Below, piece after piece: positions 1 through 8,697 of a DNA stretch of 64,000 bases (positions within the stretch are counted from its first letter, which is position 1; each line of letters begins with the position of its first letter). The stretch covers positions 1 through 64,000 of the forward strand of contig NZ_JARBUT010000011.1 of NCBI RefSeq assembly GCF_028882275.1. The letters run 5' to 3'. The position numbers and the translations under genes are program-made. The notes under the pieces are model-generated. The model did not search any database. It saw nothing but the letters and a program-made list of their open reading frames with translations, and was not told the DNA's origin. Source of the stretch: Nocardiopsis sp. N85 (lineage in GTDB: Bacteria; Actinomycetota; Actinomycetes; Streptosporangiales; Streptosporangiaceae).

Positions 1-136
1 AGGCCACCAGCAACCGCGAGGCCCGGGCCAGAGCCGACACACGCCGACGCACATCGGTGGGCAGGGGGTCGGGGATCGCGCCGGTGGGCTCTTCCGGCAT
101 CTCCGGAGTCACCTCCGCAGCCTGGGTGAGCGTCAC
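1..136 (-). CDS. Unidentified protein, N-terminal fragment
   Basis: A GTG start at 136 is preceded on the minus strand by a good ribosome binding site (GGAGGAGG, about 5 nt upstream). An open frame of 45 codons runs off the left edge. The visible protein begins MTLTQAAEVTPEMPEEPTGA and continues into an Arg/Ala-rich stretch, which looks like a flexible, Pro/Glu-rich leader before a domain that is out of view. I do not recognise the family. Confidence 0.5.
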   Translation of the reverse strand, partial: MTLTQAAEVTPEMPEEPTGAIPDPLPTDVRRRVSALARASRLLVA

Positions 137-620
137 GTTGCCTCCTCCGCTGGTCCATGTACGACCTGGGGAAATGGGTGATCTGTAGGACTCCGCGCGC
201 ATACTTCCGGTTCACACGGAACTGGTGTGAAGAACGTAGAACCCTGGGCTTGTGGCGCGGGTGGGGCTTCAGGGGACTTGAGGCAGATCTCAGGAACTTT
301 TAACGCGCATGTGGATGAAAGGGATCGCGCGAGCCGTCAAGATCCGGTCCTCCGGAAGACAACGCGAGACTACCTGCGCTTTGTGGTTCCTGTGACATCG
401 GAGTCGTGTGATGGGGATCACGAAAAGATGACTTTTCCGTGGTCGGCGGGAGGTGTCCGAGAGGGAAGGATTCCGCCCACTGCGGCTCTTCGGACGATGA
501 GAGGTCGGGCCGACACGGCCGCGATTCCTCCCGCTCCCGGCGATGTGCCTTCCGACACTCCGGGTGGAACCCGAGGAAACGCCGATGAACTGCGAGGACG
601 CCTGATCGAAGCGGGTGGAG
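137..620. other. Intergenic region with an inverted repeat
   Basis: No convincing gene is seen: the open frames here overlap each other and lack ribosome binding sites. At 211-231 there is an inverted repeat, TTCACAC-N7-GTGTGAA, about 75 nt upstream of the minus-strand start at 136. It could be an operator or part of the promoter of that gene. Confidence 0.35.
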
Positions 621-646
621 GGGGACCCGCCGCGAGGGCGGGCCCC
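621..646 (-). terminator. Hairpin after the methyltransferase gene
   Basis: GGGG-A-CCCGCC pairs with GGCGGGCCCC around a short GCGAG loop, with one bulged A. It sits just beyond the stop of the minus-strand methyltransferase ending at 653. There is no T-run, which is common for actinomycete terminators. Confidence 0.5.
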
Positions 647-652
647 GGACGG

Positions 653-1360
653 TCAGGAGGACTTCTCCGGCTTGCGCAGGTGGTGCACGAAAGCCGGCGG
701 GATGTTGGCGAACACCTTGTCGGACCGGATGCCGTACCGGTCGATCCGGTCCTGCACCAGCCAACCGGTGCGCGCCTGCCGCAGGTAGTCCTCACGGCGG
801 GCGATGACCGCCTTCACCTCCTTGGTGTACAGGTAGCCGTAGAAGGACAGGTAACCGCCCGGGCGCAGCACCTCGAAGTAGTAGTCGAGGATGTCCCGCA
901 CGGTGTCGACGGTGAAGTTGGCGAACGGCAGGCCCGACACGATCACGTCGTAGGTGCGGTCGGTGCCCATCTCGTCGACCAACATGGCGTGCACCGTCGC
1001 CTGCGGGGCGATCGGTGCCAGCACGGGGTCGGTCTCCAGCAGATGTTCGATGTGGGCGGCGAACTCGGGGTTGGCCTCCACGAGGTCGACGGTGTCCCCC
1101 GGGCGCATGGCGGCGGCGATGCCACGGGTGATCGCCCCCGTTCCCGCGCCCACCTCCATGATCCTCAGTGGTTCTTCGGATACCGGACGGACGCGGACGT
1201 GTTCGGCCATCGCGTGGGCCAGCGCGGGGCTGCTCGGCACGATGGAGCCGGTGGCGTGGAAGGTCCGCAACGCCTGGGTGAAGAACAGCCTCGTGTCGCG
1301 CAGGCGCTCGTCCAGCCGAAGGGCGGACAGGGGTCCGGTGGTGCTCTGTGTCTCGGACAT
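653..1360 (-). CDS. Class I SAM-dependent methyltransferase
   Basis: The 235-residue protein has a Rossmann-type SAM-binding domain. Motif I is MEVGAGTGAITRGIA at about residues 68-82, an acidic residue follows motif II (VDLVEANPEF), and a DVIVSGLPFANF motif IV lies near residue 140. The motif spacing and the FANF-like segment resemble phospholipid N-methyltransferases and rRNA adenine dimethylases (PmtA/KsgA-like). A lipid or small-molecule substrate is therefore possible but not shown. The ATG start lies at the end of a 142-bp divergent gap shared with the SDR gene at 1503. A hairpin follows the stop. The family call is firm; the substrate is unknown. Confidence 0.85.
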   Translation of the reverse strand: MSETQSTTGPLSALRLDERLRDTRLFFTQALRTFHATGSIVPSSPALAHAMAEHVRVRPVSEEPLRIMEVGAGTGAITRGIAAAMRPGDTVDLVEANPEFAAHIEHLLETDPVLAPIAPQATVHAMLVDEMGTDRTYDVIVSGLPFANFTVDTVRDILDYYFEVLRPGGYLSFYGYLYTKEVKAVIARREDYLRQARTGWLVQDRIDRYGIRSDKVFANIPPAFVHHLRKPEKSS

Positions 1361-1502
1361 GATCGAACGCTAACCCCTGTCGGCCCCCGGCGGGTGACAC
1401 GGGTGATCCCGCGTGGTGAATTCACCTGTGGACCATCCCACCCGGGTTTCGGGAACCCCGGCGGTACAGGGCATCGCGGGCCGTCCCCGCTAGGCTTGTC
1501 CC

Positions 1503-2336
1503 ATGAACGAAGCGGTCGACACACCCGGAACCGACCGGGGACACCCCCGGACCGCGCTGGTGACCGGCGCCTCCGCCGGGATCGGTGAGGAGTACGCGCG
1601 CCGCCTGGCCCAGCGCGGATACGGGCTGGTGCTCGTGGCCCGGCGCGGGGAACTCCTGGCCGCGCTGGCCGAGGAACTCGGCGAAATCTACGGCGTTCCC
1701 GTGGAGACGATCCCCGTCGACCTGGGCACCCGCGAGGGCGTCGATCGGGTCGTCCAACGCCTCACCGCCGACGGCACCGATGACCGGGCCCCCATCGACC
1801 TGCTCGTCAACAACGCCGGACGCGGCGACGGCGGATCGTTCGTCGACCAGGACCCCGACGAGATCGACGCCATGCTCGACCTCAACGTGCGCGCCGTCCT
1901 CCGCCTCACCCGCGCCGTCCTGCCGGTGCAGATCGCCCGGCGCGCCGCCGACGACAAGGCGAAGGTGGGCGTCATCACCGTCTCCTCGCTGGCCGGCGAA
2001 CCGGTGGTCAACCCCGGCGGTTCGGTCTACGGGGCGAGCAAGAAGTTCCTCACCCTGTGGAGTGAGAGCGTGTCCGCCGAGGTCCGGTCCTCGGGCGTGG
2101 CGGTCACCGTGGTCCTTCCCGGGTTCGTGCGCACCGACATGACCCTGGGCGTGCAGGAGAAGGGGCTGCCCGAGTTGGCGTTCGTGCCCAAGGACCACAT
2201 CGTCCGCGACTCGCTGCGGGCCTGGGCGGCGGGCCGCCCGCACGTCATCCCCGGCCCCCAGTACAAGACCGCCGACGGTCTGCTCAAGGTGCTGCCGCGA
2301 ACCCTGGTCCGGGTGCTCGCCCGGCGGATGGTGTGA
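1503..2336 (+). CDS. Short-chain dehydrogenase/reductase (SDR) family oxidoreductase
   Basis: This 277-residue classical SDR has a glycine-rich NAD(P)-binding motif, TGASAGIGEEYA, near residue 21. An NNAG motif lies near residue 103, a catalytic Ser in VSSLAGE near 160, and the YGASK active-site Tyr/Lys near 178. An Arg-rich ARRGE segment follows the second beta strand and suggests NADPH preference. The layout matches the DltE/YqjQ-like group of soluble SDRs. The substrate cannot be read from sequence. It is transcribed divergently from the methyltransferase and lies about 100 bp before hisE. It is probably a separate unit rather than part of the histidine pathway. Confidence 0.88.
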   Translation: MNEAVDTPGTDRGHPRTALVTGASAGIGEEYARRLAQRGYGLVLVARRGELLAALAEELGEIYGVPVETIPVDLGTREGVDRVVQRLTADGTDDRAPIDLLVNNAGRGDGGSFVDQDPDEIDAMLDLNVRAVLRLTRAVLPVQIARRAADDKAKVGVITVSSLAGEPVVNPGGSVYGASKKFLTLWSESVSAEVRSSGVAVTVVLPGFVRTDMTLGVQEKGLPELAFVPKDHIVRDSLRAWAAGRPHVIPGPQYKTADGLLKVLPRTLVRVLARRMV

Positions 2337-2436
2337 CGTACTCGTGCCCGCATACTGAGACTTCTCGCCCTCCCTGCGGCGCCGGCCCTCCGGACCGCCT
2401 ACGCTGGTAGCGCACTGTCGGTCGAGGAAAGACACC

Positions 2437-2700
2437 ATGAAGACCTTCGAAGAGCTGTTCGCCGAGCTGTCCGAGAAGGCGCGCTCCCGCCCCGAGGGGT
2501 CCGGGACCGTCGCCCAGCTCGACGCCGGCGTCCATGCCATCGGTAAGAAGGTCGTCGAGGAGGCCGCCGAGGTCTGGATGGCCGCCGAGTACGAATCGGA
2601 CGAGCAGGCCGCCGAAGAGATCTCGCAGCTCCTCTACCACCTCCAGGTCCTGATGCTGGCCCGTGGCCTGCGGCTGGAAGACGTCTACAAGCATCTGTAG
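2437..2700 (+). CDS. hisE: Phosphoribosyl-ATP diphosphatase
   Basis: This 87-residue all-alpha protein is of usual HisE length. It hydrolyses phosphoribosyl-ATP to phosphoribosyl-AMP, the second step of histidine biosynthesis, in the cytoplasm. MazG-type metal-binding acidic motifs are visible: [13 protein letters not shown] at about residues 39-51 and the [15 protein letters not shown] helix that follows. A GAGGAAAG ribosome binding site precedes the ATG. hisG lies 76 bp downstream on the same strand, the usual actinobacterial hisE-hisG pairing, so the two are probably co-transcribed. Confidence 0.95.
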   Translation: MKTFEELFAELSEKARSRPEGSGTVAQLDAGVHAIGKKVVEEAAEVWMAAEYESDEQAAEEISQLLYHLQVLMLARGLRLEDVYKHL

Positions 2701-2776
2701 GTCGGCGCGCCCCATCGGCGCGTGCGGCCGCTCGGACGTCTTCAACCACGCAGAGCCAACGACGAAAGCCAGACAC

Positions 2777-3631
2777 ATGCCCGACATGTTGAGAATCGCC
2801 GTGCCCAACAAGGGCCAGCTGTCCGAACCCGCCGTCGAGATGCTGCGCGAGGCCGGGTACCGGCAGCGCAAGAGCAGTCGCGACCTGGTGATGGTCGACC
2901 CCGACAACGAGACCGAGTTCTTCTTCCTCCGCCCCAAGGACATCGCCGTCTACGTCGGTGAGGGCATCCTCCAGGCCGGGATCACCGGCCGCGACATGCT
3001 GCTGGACTCCGGCGCCCCGGTGGACGAGGTCCTGCCGCTGGGGTTCGGCGGGTCCACGTTCCGGTTCGCCGCCCCGAACGGCGCGAACATGAGGGTCGCC
3101 GACCTCGACGGCAAGCGCGTCGCCACGTCCTTCGACGGTCTGCTCCGCTCCTACCTGGAGAAGGAGGGCATCGAGGCGCGCGTCATCCACCTGGACGGCG
3201 CGGTCGAGAGCTCCGTGCAGCTGGGGGTGGCCGACGCCGTCGCCGACGTGGTGTCCACCGGCACCACGCTGCGCCAGGCCGGGCTGGAGACGTTCGGGGA
3301 GCCGATCCTGGTCTCGGAGGCGGTGGTGATCCGCCCCGTCGACGCCGAACCCGAGCCCAAGTTCGACACCCTGCTGCGCCGACTGCGCGGCGTCCTGGTC
3401 GCCCGCGACTACGTGATGATGGACTACGACGTGCACGCCGAACGCCTGGAGGCGGCGGTGGCGCTCACCCCGGGCATGGAGGGGCCGACGGTCTCCCCGC
3501 TGCACCGGGAGGGCTGGGTGGCGGTGCGGTCGATGGTGCCGCGCCGGGACGCCCAGCGGATCATGGACGACCTGTGGAAGTTGGGGGCCCGGGCGATCCT
3601 GGTCACCGACATCTACGCCTGCCGTCTCTGA
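2777..3631 (+). CDS. hisG: ATP phosphoribosyltransferase
   Basis: The protein is 284 residues, a long-form HisG. It joins ATP and PRPP in the first, feedback-regulated step of histidine biosynthesis. The N-terminus [20 protein letters not shown] is typical. Long-form HisG carries a C-terminal ACT-like regulatory domain, seen here after about residue 210 ([19 protein letters not shown]), where histidine inhibits the enzyme. I chose the ATG at 2777. The ATG at 2786 is also in frame and gives the canonical MLRIAVP start. Upstream in-frame sequence overlaps hisE and is not family-like. A strong hairpin follows the stop. Confidence 0.95.
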   Translation: MPDMLRIAVPNKGQLSEPAVEMLREAGYRQRKSSRDLVMVDPDNETEFFFLRPKDIAVYVGEGILQAGITGRDMLLDSGAPVDEVLPLGFGGSTFRFAAPNGANMRVADLDGKRVATSFDGLLRSYLEKEGIEARVIHLDGAVESSVQLGVADAVADVVSTGTTLRQAGLETFGEPILVSEAVVIRPVDAEPEPKFDTLLRRLRGVLVARDYVMMDYDVHAERLEAAVALTPGMEGPTVSPLHREGWVAVRSMVPRRDAQRIMDDLWKLGARAILVTDIYACRL

Positions 3632-3646
3632 CCCGGACGCTTTCAG

Positions 3647-3678
3647 GAGGGGCCCGCGATGGACATCGCGGGCCCCTC
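3647..3678. terminator. Bidirectional terminator between hisG and the GH5 gene
   Basis: A perfect 15-bp inverted repeat (GAGGGGCCCGCGATG against its complement) has a 2-nt loop. It lies between two genes that converge on it, 15 bp after the hisG stop and 8 bp before the GH5 gene's stop. It can serve both transcripts. Confidence 0.8.
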
Positions 3679-3686
3679 GCGCTCTC

Positions 3687-5111
3687 TCAGGCCGGGACGA
3701 CCGTGATGGCGTACTCGGTGCCGGCCCCGTGGCGGGGGATGTCGACGTACAGGATCCGACGCTCCCCGTCCCAGTCCGAGGTCCACCCGGCGGGGGCGTC
3801 CACCGTGAGTTCGTGGTCGGGGAAGGCGTGCGCCGGGAGGTGGATCTCGGTGGGTCCCGACACTCCGTCGCGCTCGGTGAAGCGGAGCCGGAACCCGGCC
3901 GAGTCGGCGTCGTAGGAGACCTCGACCGGTCGGCCGGCGACCGCACGGGGGTAGGCGCGGGACATGACCTCGACCAGCGGCCCGGGGGTGAGGTCCTCGT
4001 CCGCCCACGGGCCCCAGCCGTCGTGGTCGTTGGACCAGTAGGCGCGGCCGGTGGCCATCGACTCGGTCTCCTCCAGCATGCGTCGCACGTAGTCGCCCGC
4101 GCCCGGTCCCGACATGTCCAGGCCGAACTCGCCCAGCACGATGGGGGCCTCCAGGCGTTCGGCGGTGACGCGGACGCTGTCGGACCAGATCCGGATGCTC
4201 GTGTCGACGGTCTCGCGCGAGTCGCCCTCGTAGGGCCGTCCCAGGTCCATCGGCAGCGGGTAGGCGTGCGGGGCGTAGACGATGCGGGGCTCTCCGTCAC
4301 GGGGGTCGGTCAGGTGGGGCAGGGCGGAGGGGAAGCCCCAGTTCACGCCGACGGCCTGACCTTCGACGAAGATCCAGGTGTCCTGGTCGACCTCGCGGAT
4401 CCGGGCCAGGCAGCGGCGGTAGAGCCCGGCGAGGGGACCCGCCTCGAAGTCCGGCCCCTGGAGACTGCCGCCGAAGGGTTCGTTCATGAGGTCGTACCCG
4501 ATGACGGCCGGATGGTCGGCGAAGCGGGCGGCCAGGTGGCGCCAGGCGGCGGCGTAGTCGTCCATGAGGCCGGGGTGGGCTCCGGTGGTGTTCCAGAAGT
4601 GGTCGAAGGAGCGCATGACGCCCGGCTCCAGGTAGACCAGCTCCCACATGTCCCGCGACTCCACGGGCAGACCGTCGTTGTGGGTGGCCCACGCGGGGGC
4701 GCCGTTGCCGGAGTGCTCCTCGGGGCTGGTGTGGCGGCCGTAGAGGTCCTGGTGCATGTCGAGGAGGACGTGGTGGCCGCGCTCGGCGTACCAGTCGACC
4801 CGCTCGGCGACGGCGTCGAGGTACTCCTCGTCGTAGACGCCGCGTTCGGGTTCGAGCGCCTGCCATTGGACGAGGAAGCGCACGAAGTTGGTGCCCATGA
4901 GGTCGTACTCGGTCTGGACGTCGTCCTCGGTGATCCAGGGGAGGCGCTCGGGGTCGCCCTTGGCCGAACCGGAGGTGTTGAAGCCGTGCAGGAACAGGGC
5001 GCGCCCCTGGTCGTCGGTGATGTAACGGGTGGGGCCCGGGTCGTGTCGCGTGAGCACGGCCAGGAGCCCGGGGAGGAGGAGTAGGACGGCGAGGACCGCC
5101 AGACGTTTCAA
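3687..5111 (-). CDS. Exported glycoside hydrolase family 5, endoglycoceramidase-like
   Basis: The protein is about 474 residues, with a hydrophobic N-terminal signal or anchor (KRLAVLAVLLLLPGLLAVL) and a GH5 barrel. Endoglycoceramidase-type motifs include LHGFNTSGSAKG, VLLDMHQDLY near 115-124, the acid/base YDLMNEPFGG near 205 and the nucleophile region LGEFGLDMSG near 325. A beta-sandwich C-terminal region follows. Enzymes of this group cleave the sugar chain from glycosphingolipids or related glycolipids outside the cell. I chose the TTG at 5111 because GAAGGA lies 6 nt upstream and the signal then begins at residue 2. A longer frame from TTG 5162 would bury the signal. It is head-to-head with the gene at 5166. 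The natural substrate is uncertain. Confidence 0.85.
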   Translation of the reverse strand: MKRLAVLAVLLLLPGLLAVLTRHDPGPTRYITDDQGRALFLHGFNTSGSAKGDPERLPWITEDDVQTEYDLMGTNFVRFLVQWQALEPERGVYDEEYLDAVAERVDWYAERGHHVLLDMHQDLYGRHTSPEEHSGNGAPAWATHNDGLPVESRDMWELVYLEPGVMRSFDHFWNTTGAHPGLMDDYAAAWRHLAARFADHPAVIGYDLMNEPFGGSLQGPDFEAGPLAGLYRRCLARIREVDQDTWIFVEGQAVGVNWGFPSALPHLTDPRDGEPRIVYAPHAYPLPMDLGRPYEGDSRETVDTSIRIWSDSVRVTAERLEAPIVLGEFGLDMSGPGAGDYVRRMLEETESMATGRAYWSNDHDGWGPWADEDLTPGPLVEVMSRAYPRAVAGRPVEVSYDADSAGFRLRFTERDGVSGPTEIHLPAHAFPDHELTVDAPAGWTSDWDGERRILYVDIPRHGAGTEYAITVVPA

Positions 5112-5165
5112 GCCGCGTCCTTCGGGGGGTGGGGAAAGGAGACGTACATCACTATCCTGCAAAAC

Positions 5166-5678
5166 GTGAATCTTATTCGCAATATCCCGGCGGTCACGGC
5201 CGCCTCCGCGCTGCTGCCGTGCCTGCTGTTCGGCTCCGCCGGATTCCTCACCCGGCTGGGCGCGTGGAGCGCCTGGCCGATGCTGCCGAGCGCGCTGGGC
5301 GCGCCGTTCGCCGTGCCGGCTCTGAGCGTCGTCCCGATCGGTGAACAGCCCTGGTCGGCGCTGACCGTCGAACTCGTCGCCGTGGCCGTCCTGGTCGCCG
5401 TCGTGTGGTGGTGGACCGCCCGATCGGTGCGGCGACGCCCCGACGCCTCCGCCGGGCGGGCGTTCTTCGCCGGGTGGGCGGCGTTCGCGCTCGGGGCGAT
5501 GGCCTCCGGCGCGCCCCGGGCGCTGGTCCCGGCCTGGGAGATGGGGCTGGGGCCCATCGGGTGGTACGCGATGCTCGCGGGCGGCCTGCTGACCGGCCTG
5601 CTGTGGGGTTCGACACTGGGGTGGGTCTGCGGGGTCGCACGGGTCGCGGTCCGGGGGCGGGTGGCGGCCACCGCCTGA
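5166..5678 (+). CDS. Small integral membrane protein, unknown function
   Basis: This 170-residue protein has about four hydrophobic segments (about residues 8-30, 66-86, 102-120 and 130-155). A short Arg-rich cytoplasmic-looking loop (TARSVRRRPDAS) lies between the second and third, and the tail is basic. The GTG start lacks an obvious ribosome binding site, so translation could be leaderless or start later. It diverges from the GH5 gene across a gap of only about 54 bp, so the promoters must overlap. I do not recognise the family. Confidence 0.7.
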   Translation: MNLIRNIPAVTAASALLPCLLFGSAGFLTRLGAWSAWPMLPSALGAPFAVPALSVVPIGEQPWSALTVELVAVAVLVAVVWWWTARSVRRRPDASAGRAFFAGWAAFALGAMASGAPRALVPAWEMGLGPIGWYAMLAGGLLTGLLWGSTLGWVCGVARVAVRGRVAATA

Positions 5679-5838
5679 ACATCCGAGCCTTCGGGGGTTT
5701 CGGTCCTACCGCGCGTCGTCGCCCGCCCGTCCGGTGACGTTCACGTACCGTTCGTCCCCGGTCATCCCCGGTGGCCGAAGGTGGTCGTTTCCGGGGGAGG
5801 ACGCGGGCGGTGACAGAGGACTGTGTAACGATGCCCGA

Positions 5839-7989
5839 ATGATCGAAGACTTCCGCCGCGCCGTCGCCGACGTCGTCGCAGCCGCCCGGACGCGGCCGCA
5901 CGACGTTCTTCCGCTCGCCGGAACGCTGTTCCAGCTGGCGGGGCACGTACCCGTCGGAGAACGGTCCGAGGCGCTCGCGGTCATCGCCGAACGACTGCGC
6001 GCACCCGAGCGGATCGCGCTGGGCGCCGTGGCCGACCTGTCGGTGCTGTGCGGTGCGCTCGTCGAGGTGGGAACACCGGCCGGGCCCGCCGGCGTCGAGA
6101 TCACCCGTCGGGCCCGCGAGGTCGGCGCGCAGGCGCTGCGCTTCGCCGAGGCCTGGGAGAGCACGGGCGACGACGACCCGCCCCACCCGAGGGAGACGGG
6201 GGAGCCGCATCGGGCCCGGGTCACCCCGGTGCTCGGCGACGCGGACATGTACGCGCTCGCGGCGTGGGCGACGATGCAGCCCTACGGGATCGCCATCCGC
6301 GCCGTCCTCGGCGACGCCGAGGTGCGCGTCGCCCTGCGCGAGGATCCGCGGGGGCTGGCCGAGCTGCTGGCGCTGGCCACCCGGATGCGCCGCCACGTCG
6401 AGGAGTTCGCGGAGGTGTACGAACTCCTGCTGATGGCCGAGGTCGACCGGTTGCTGGTGCTCGACCGCGTCTCGGGGCGGGCCTTCCGGGTGCGCTTCGA
6501 CGGGGTGGGGGACAACTTCCAGTTGCACACCCTGCTCGCCGACGCGCTCATCGGGCCCGAGGGGCGCGGGGTGCCGGGACAGCGGCCGATGCCGGACTGG
6601 GTGGCGTCGGCCACCGACCTGCGCGACGATCCGCGACTGTCGATCGTCGACGGCGAGTGGGACCTGGTCGGCGGTGACGGCACCTGGGTGGGGAACGAGG
6701 CCACGCCTGGGGCGGTCCCCGTGGTGAACGGCGAACGGGTGCTGGTGCTGGAGCCGATCTCGCTCAAGCACACCTGGCGCACGGGGCGCCGTCACCCGCA
6801 CATCCCGGGATGGCTGCGGATCGAGGAGGAACTGAACCGCGACGAGGCCGCCGCGTGGTGGACCCGGGTCCACGCGGCGGGCAGTGTGCTGCACCCCCTG
6901 GTCCAGAGCCAGGAGGAGACGTCGCCGGTGGTGGACGTGCCGCCGGAGGAGATCTCGGGTGCCTGGAACGCCGATGACGAGGCGACGGAGGTTCCGGAGT
7001 TCCTCGAATCCCGAGGTGGGTCGGGCTCCTCGGGCGTTCGGAACACCGATGACGAGGCGACGGAGGTTCCGGAGTCCCTCGAATCCCGAGGTGGGTCGGG
7101 CTCCTCGGGCGTTCGGAACACCGATGACGAGGCGACGGAGGTTCCGGAGTCCCTCGAATCCCGAGGTGGGTCGGGCTCCTCGGGCGTTCGGAACACCGAT
7201 GACGAGGCGACGGAGGTTCCGGAGTCCCTCCTGTCCCGACGCGGGTCGGACTCCTCGGCGGACGGTCCGTGGAGCCCCACCGGTGACAGGGGCGCCCCGC
7301 CGCCTCCCGAGCCGTGGGGTGTGCCCGCCGAGGAGCCCTTCGGAGACCACGGGACCGCGCGGCCGTGGGACGCCCCCACCACCGGAACGCCGGGCGCGCA
7401 CGAGCCCCCCGAGCCGTGGAGCACCGTCGGCGGGGAGACGCCCGGACACGCCGAGCCCCGGAGCGCCGAGGGCGACCGTGGCGCCGCCGGGCGGCCCGGT
7501 GGGCCCGAGCCCTTCGAGTCCTGGGGCGCACCCGCCGACCGCCGTTCCGACCCGCCCGGAAACCCCGAGGGCCCCGCACCGTGGGGCGCGCCCCACGGTG
7601 CGGAGACGGAGAACGGTGGTCGGGGATCAGGTGCTCACCGGGCACCCGGCGGCGAGGGTGTGCCCGCAGGGCCGCCGGGCGCGTTCGGTCCCCCCGAGCC
7701 GTGGCAGGCCGTCGGCAGCGGTGACCGGGGCGAACCGTGGGGCGCGCCCGATGACCCGGCCGCCGCCGGAGTGTCCGGTGGAGGGGAGGAACCCGGCGAG
7801 GGCTTCGTGCCGCCCGGGGCGTCGCTGGTGCCGCCTCCGCCCCCCGACCGGTGGGAGGTCGAGGAGGAACCGCGGCCCGAGGCGGATCGGCCCCGGACCG
7901 ATCGGGTCCCGCCAGGGGCAGGGCTGTTGGAGCCGATGCCCGAGGGTGTCTCCGACAGCAGCGGCTGGGGCCCTTCCTGGAAGTCCTGA
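5839..7989 (+). CDS. Unknown protein with four 25-residue tandem repeats and a Pro/Glu-rich tail
   Basis: The 716-residue protein has two parts. Residues 1 to about 370 look globular and alpha-helical, then beta-rich (MIEDFRRAVADVVAAARTRP at the start; a WDLVGGDGTWVGNE strand region near 273). From about 377 to 474 lie four near-identical 25-residue repeats with core TDDEATEVPESLESRGGSGS. The rest is a low-complexity tail with recurring PPEPWG/PWGAP motifs, probably disordered and acidic. I chose the ATG at 5839. Upstream in-frame codons reach into intergenic sequence with no protein-like character. No family is recognised. No signal peptide is seen, so it is probably cytoplasmic. Confidence 0.75.
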   Translation: MIEDFRRAVADVVAAARTRPHDVLPLAGTLFQLAGHVPVGERSEALAVIAERLRAPERIALGAVADLSVLCGALVEVGTPAGPAGVEITRRAREVGAQALRFAEAWESTGDDDPPHPRETGEPHRARVTPVLGDADMYALAAWATMQPYGIAIRAVLGDAEVRVALREDPRGLAELLALATRMRRHVEEFAEVYELLLMAEVDRLLVLDRVSGRAFRVRFDGVGDNFQLHTLLADALIGPEGRGVPGQRPMPDWVASATDLRDDPRLSIVDGEWDLVGGDGTWVGNEATPGAVPVVNGERVLVLEPISLKHTWRTGRRHPHIPGWLRIEEELNRDEAAAWWTRVHAAGSVLHPLVQSQEETSPVVDVPPEEISGAWNADDEATEVPEFLESRGGSGSSGVRNTDDEATEVPESLESRGGSGSSGVRNTDDEATEVPESLESRGGSGSSGVRNTDDEATEVPESLLSRRGSDSSADGPWSPTGDRGAPPPPEPWGVPAEEPFGDHGTARPWDAPTTGTPGAHEPPEPWSTVGGETPGHAEPRSAEGDRGAAGRPGGPEPFESWGAPADRRSDPPGNPEGPAPWGAPHGAETENGGRGSGAHRAPGGEGVPAGPPGAFGPPEPWQAVGSGDRGEPWGAPDDPAAAGVSGGGEEPGEGFVPPGASLVPPPPPDRWEVEEEPRPEADRPRTDRVPPGAGLLEPMPEGVSDSSGWGPSWKS
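6966..7255 (+). repeat. Four tandem 75-bp coding repeats
   Basis: Period 75 bp, with copies starting near 6966, 7041, 7116 and 7191. Copies 2 and 3 are identical over all 75 bases. Copy 1 differs at a few positions and copy 4 diverges in its second half. Identity at synonymous sites points to recent unequal duplication. The period is a multiple of three, so copy number can vary without breaking the frame. Confidence 0.95.
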
Positions 7990-8010
7990 CCCGGAGACGC
8001 CCCTACGGGG

Positions 8011-8394
8011 TCACGGTCGGTCGTCTGCCGGGCGGGACTGGAGGGCGGCCCAGATCAGCGGGATCTGCAACGGCACCCGGCCCCAGGCGACGGCGCGGTT
8101 GTCGGCGAGCCCCGGCAGGCGGCCGGTGCCGGAATCGAGGGCCATCCGTACGTTGGCCGGCCACACCGCCAGGAGGAGGCCCGCGCTCGCCGGTCCCGCC
8201 CAGCGGCGGCGGGTCAGCAGCCCCAGGCCGCAGGCGATCTCGGCGACGCCGCTGCCGTACACCCAGGCGCGCCGGGCGGGCAGGGAACGGGGCATGATCG
8301 CCTCGAAGGGTCTCGGTGCCGCGAAGTGCAGTACCCCCGAACCCAGGAACAGGCCGCCGAGGGCGTAGGGCGCCACCTTGCGCAGGGTCTTCAC
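8011..8394 (-). CDS. DoxX-like four-helix membrane protein
   Basis: The protein has 127 residues. A GTG start follows GGAGGAGA with good spacing. It has four predicted membrane segments, beginning YALGGLFLGSGVLHFAAP and including a GSGVAEIACGLGLLTRR motif typical of the DoxX/DUF4267-like group. Some members help handle thiol or redox stress, but most are uncharacterised. The function here is unknown. It stands alone on the minus strand and converges with the repeat protein. Confidence 0.75.
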   Translation of the reverse strand: MKTLRKVAPYALGGLFLGSGVLHFAAPRPFEAIMPRSLPARRAWVYGSGVAEIACGLGLLTRRRWAGPASAGLLLAVWPANVRMALDSGTGRLPGLADNRAVAWGRVPLQIPLIWAALQSRPADDRP

Positions 8395-8697
8395 TGTTCT
8401 CCTCCCGGTGTCGGAGCACCTAAGTTACCCGTCGGTCACAAGCTGGGGAAGGGCTCGGGGCTCCGGATTTCCCGGGCTTCCGCTCGGCGGCGACGCGCAC
8501 CGGGACCCGCGTCGACCACCGCCCGGCCCGTAGCCCCCTCCCGCGACCACGGGGATCCGGCCCTCGACGGGGAACCCGTTCCCCGATCGCCGCCTACGAC
8601 GGCGGAGCGGCCTTCGTGAGGTGCGGAGGGAGGCCCCGCGGGCCGGTTCCGACGGTTCCCTCGCCACGGCCGGCGCCCCTACGGGCACAATGTGGGG
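8395..8697. other. Divergent intergenic region
   Basis: This gap lies between the DoxX-like gene (minus) and the spermidine-synthase-like gene (plus). The overlapping open frames have no ribosome binding sites or protein-like character, and I see no clear hairpin or operator. It should contain both promoters. Confidence 0.4.

Noticed and set aside
227..1588. A 453-codon plus-strand frame at the left end
   Set aside because: It is antisense to the methyltransferase gene and has shadow-frame composition.
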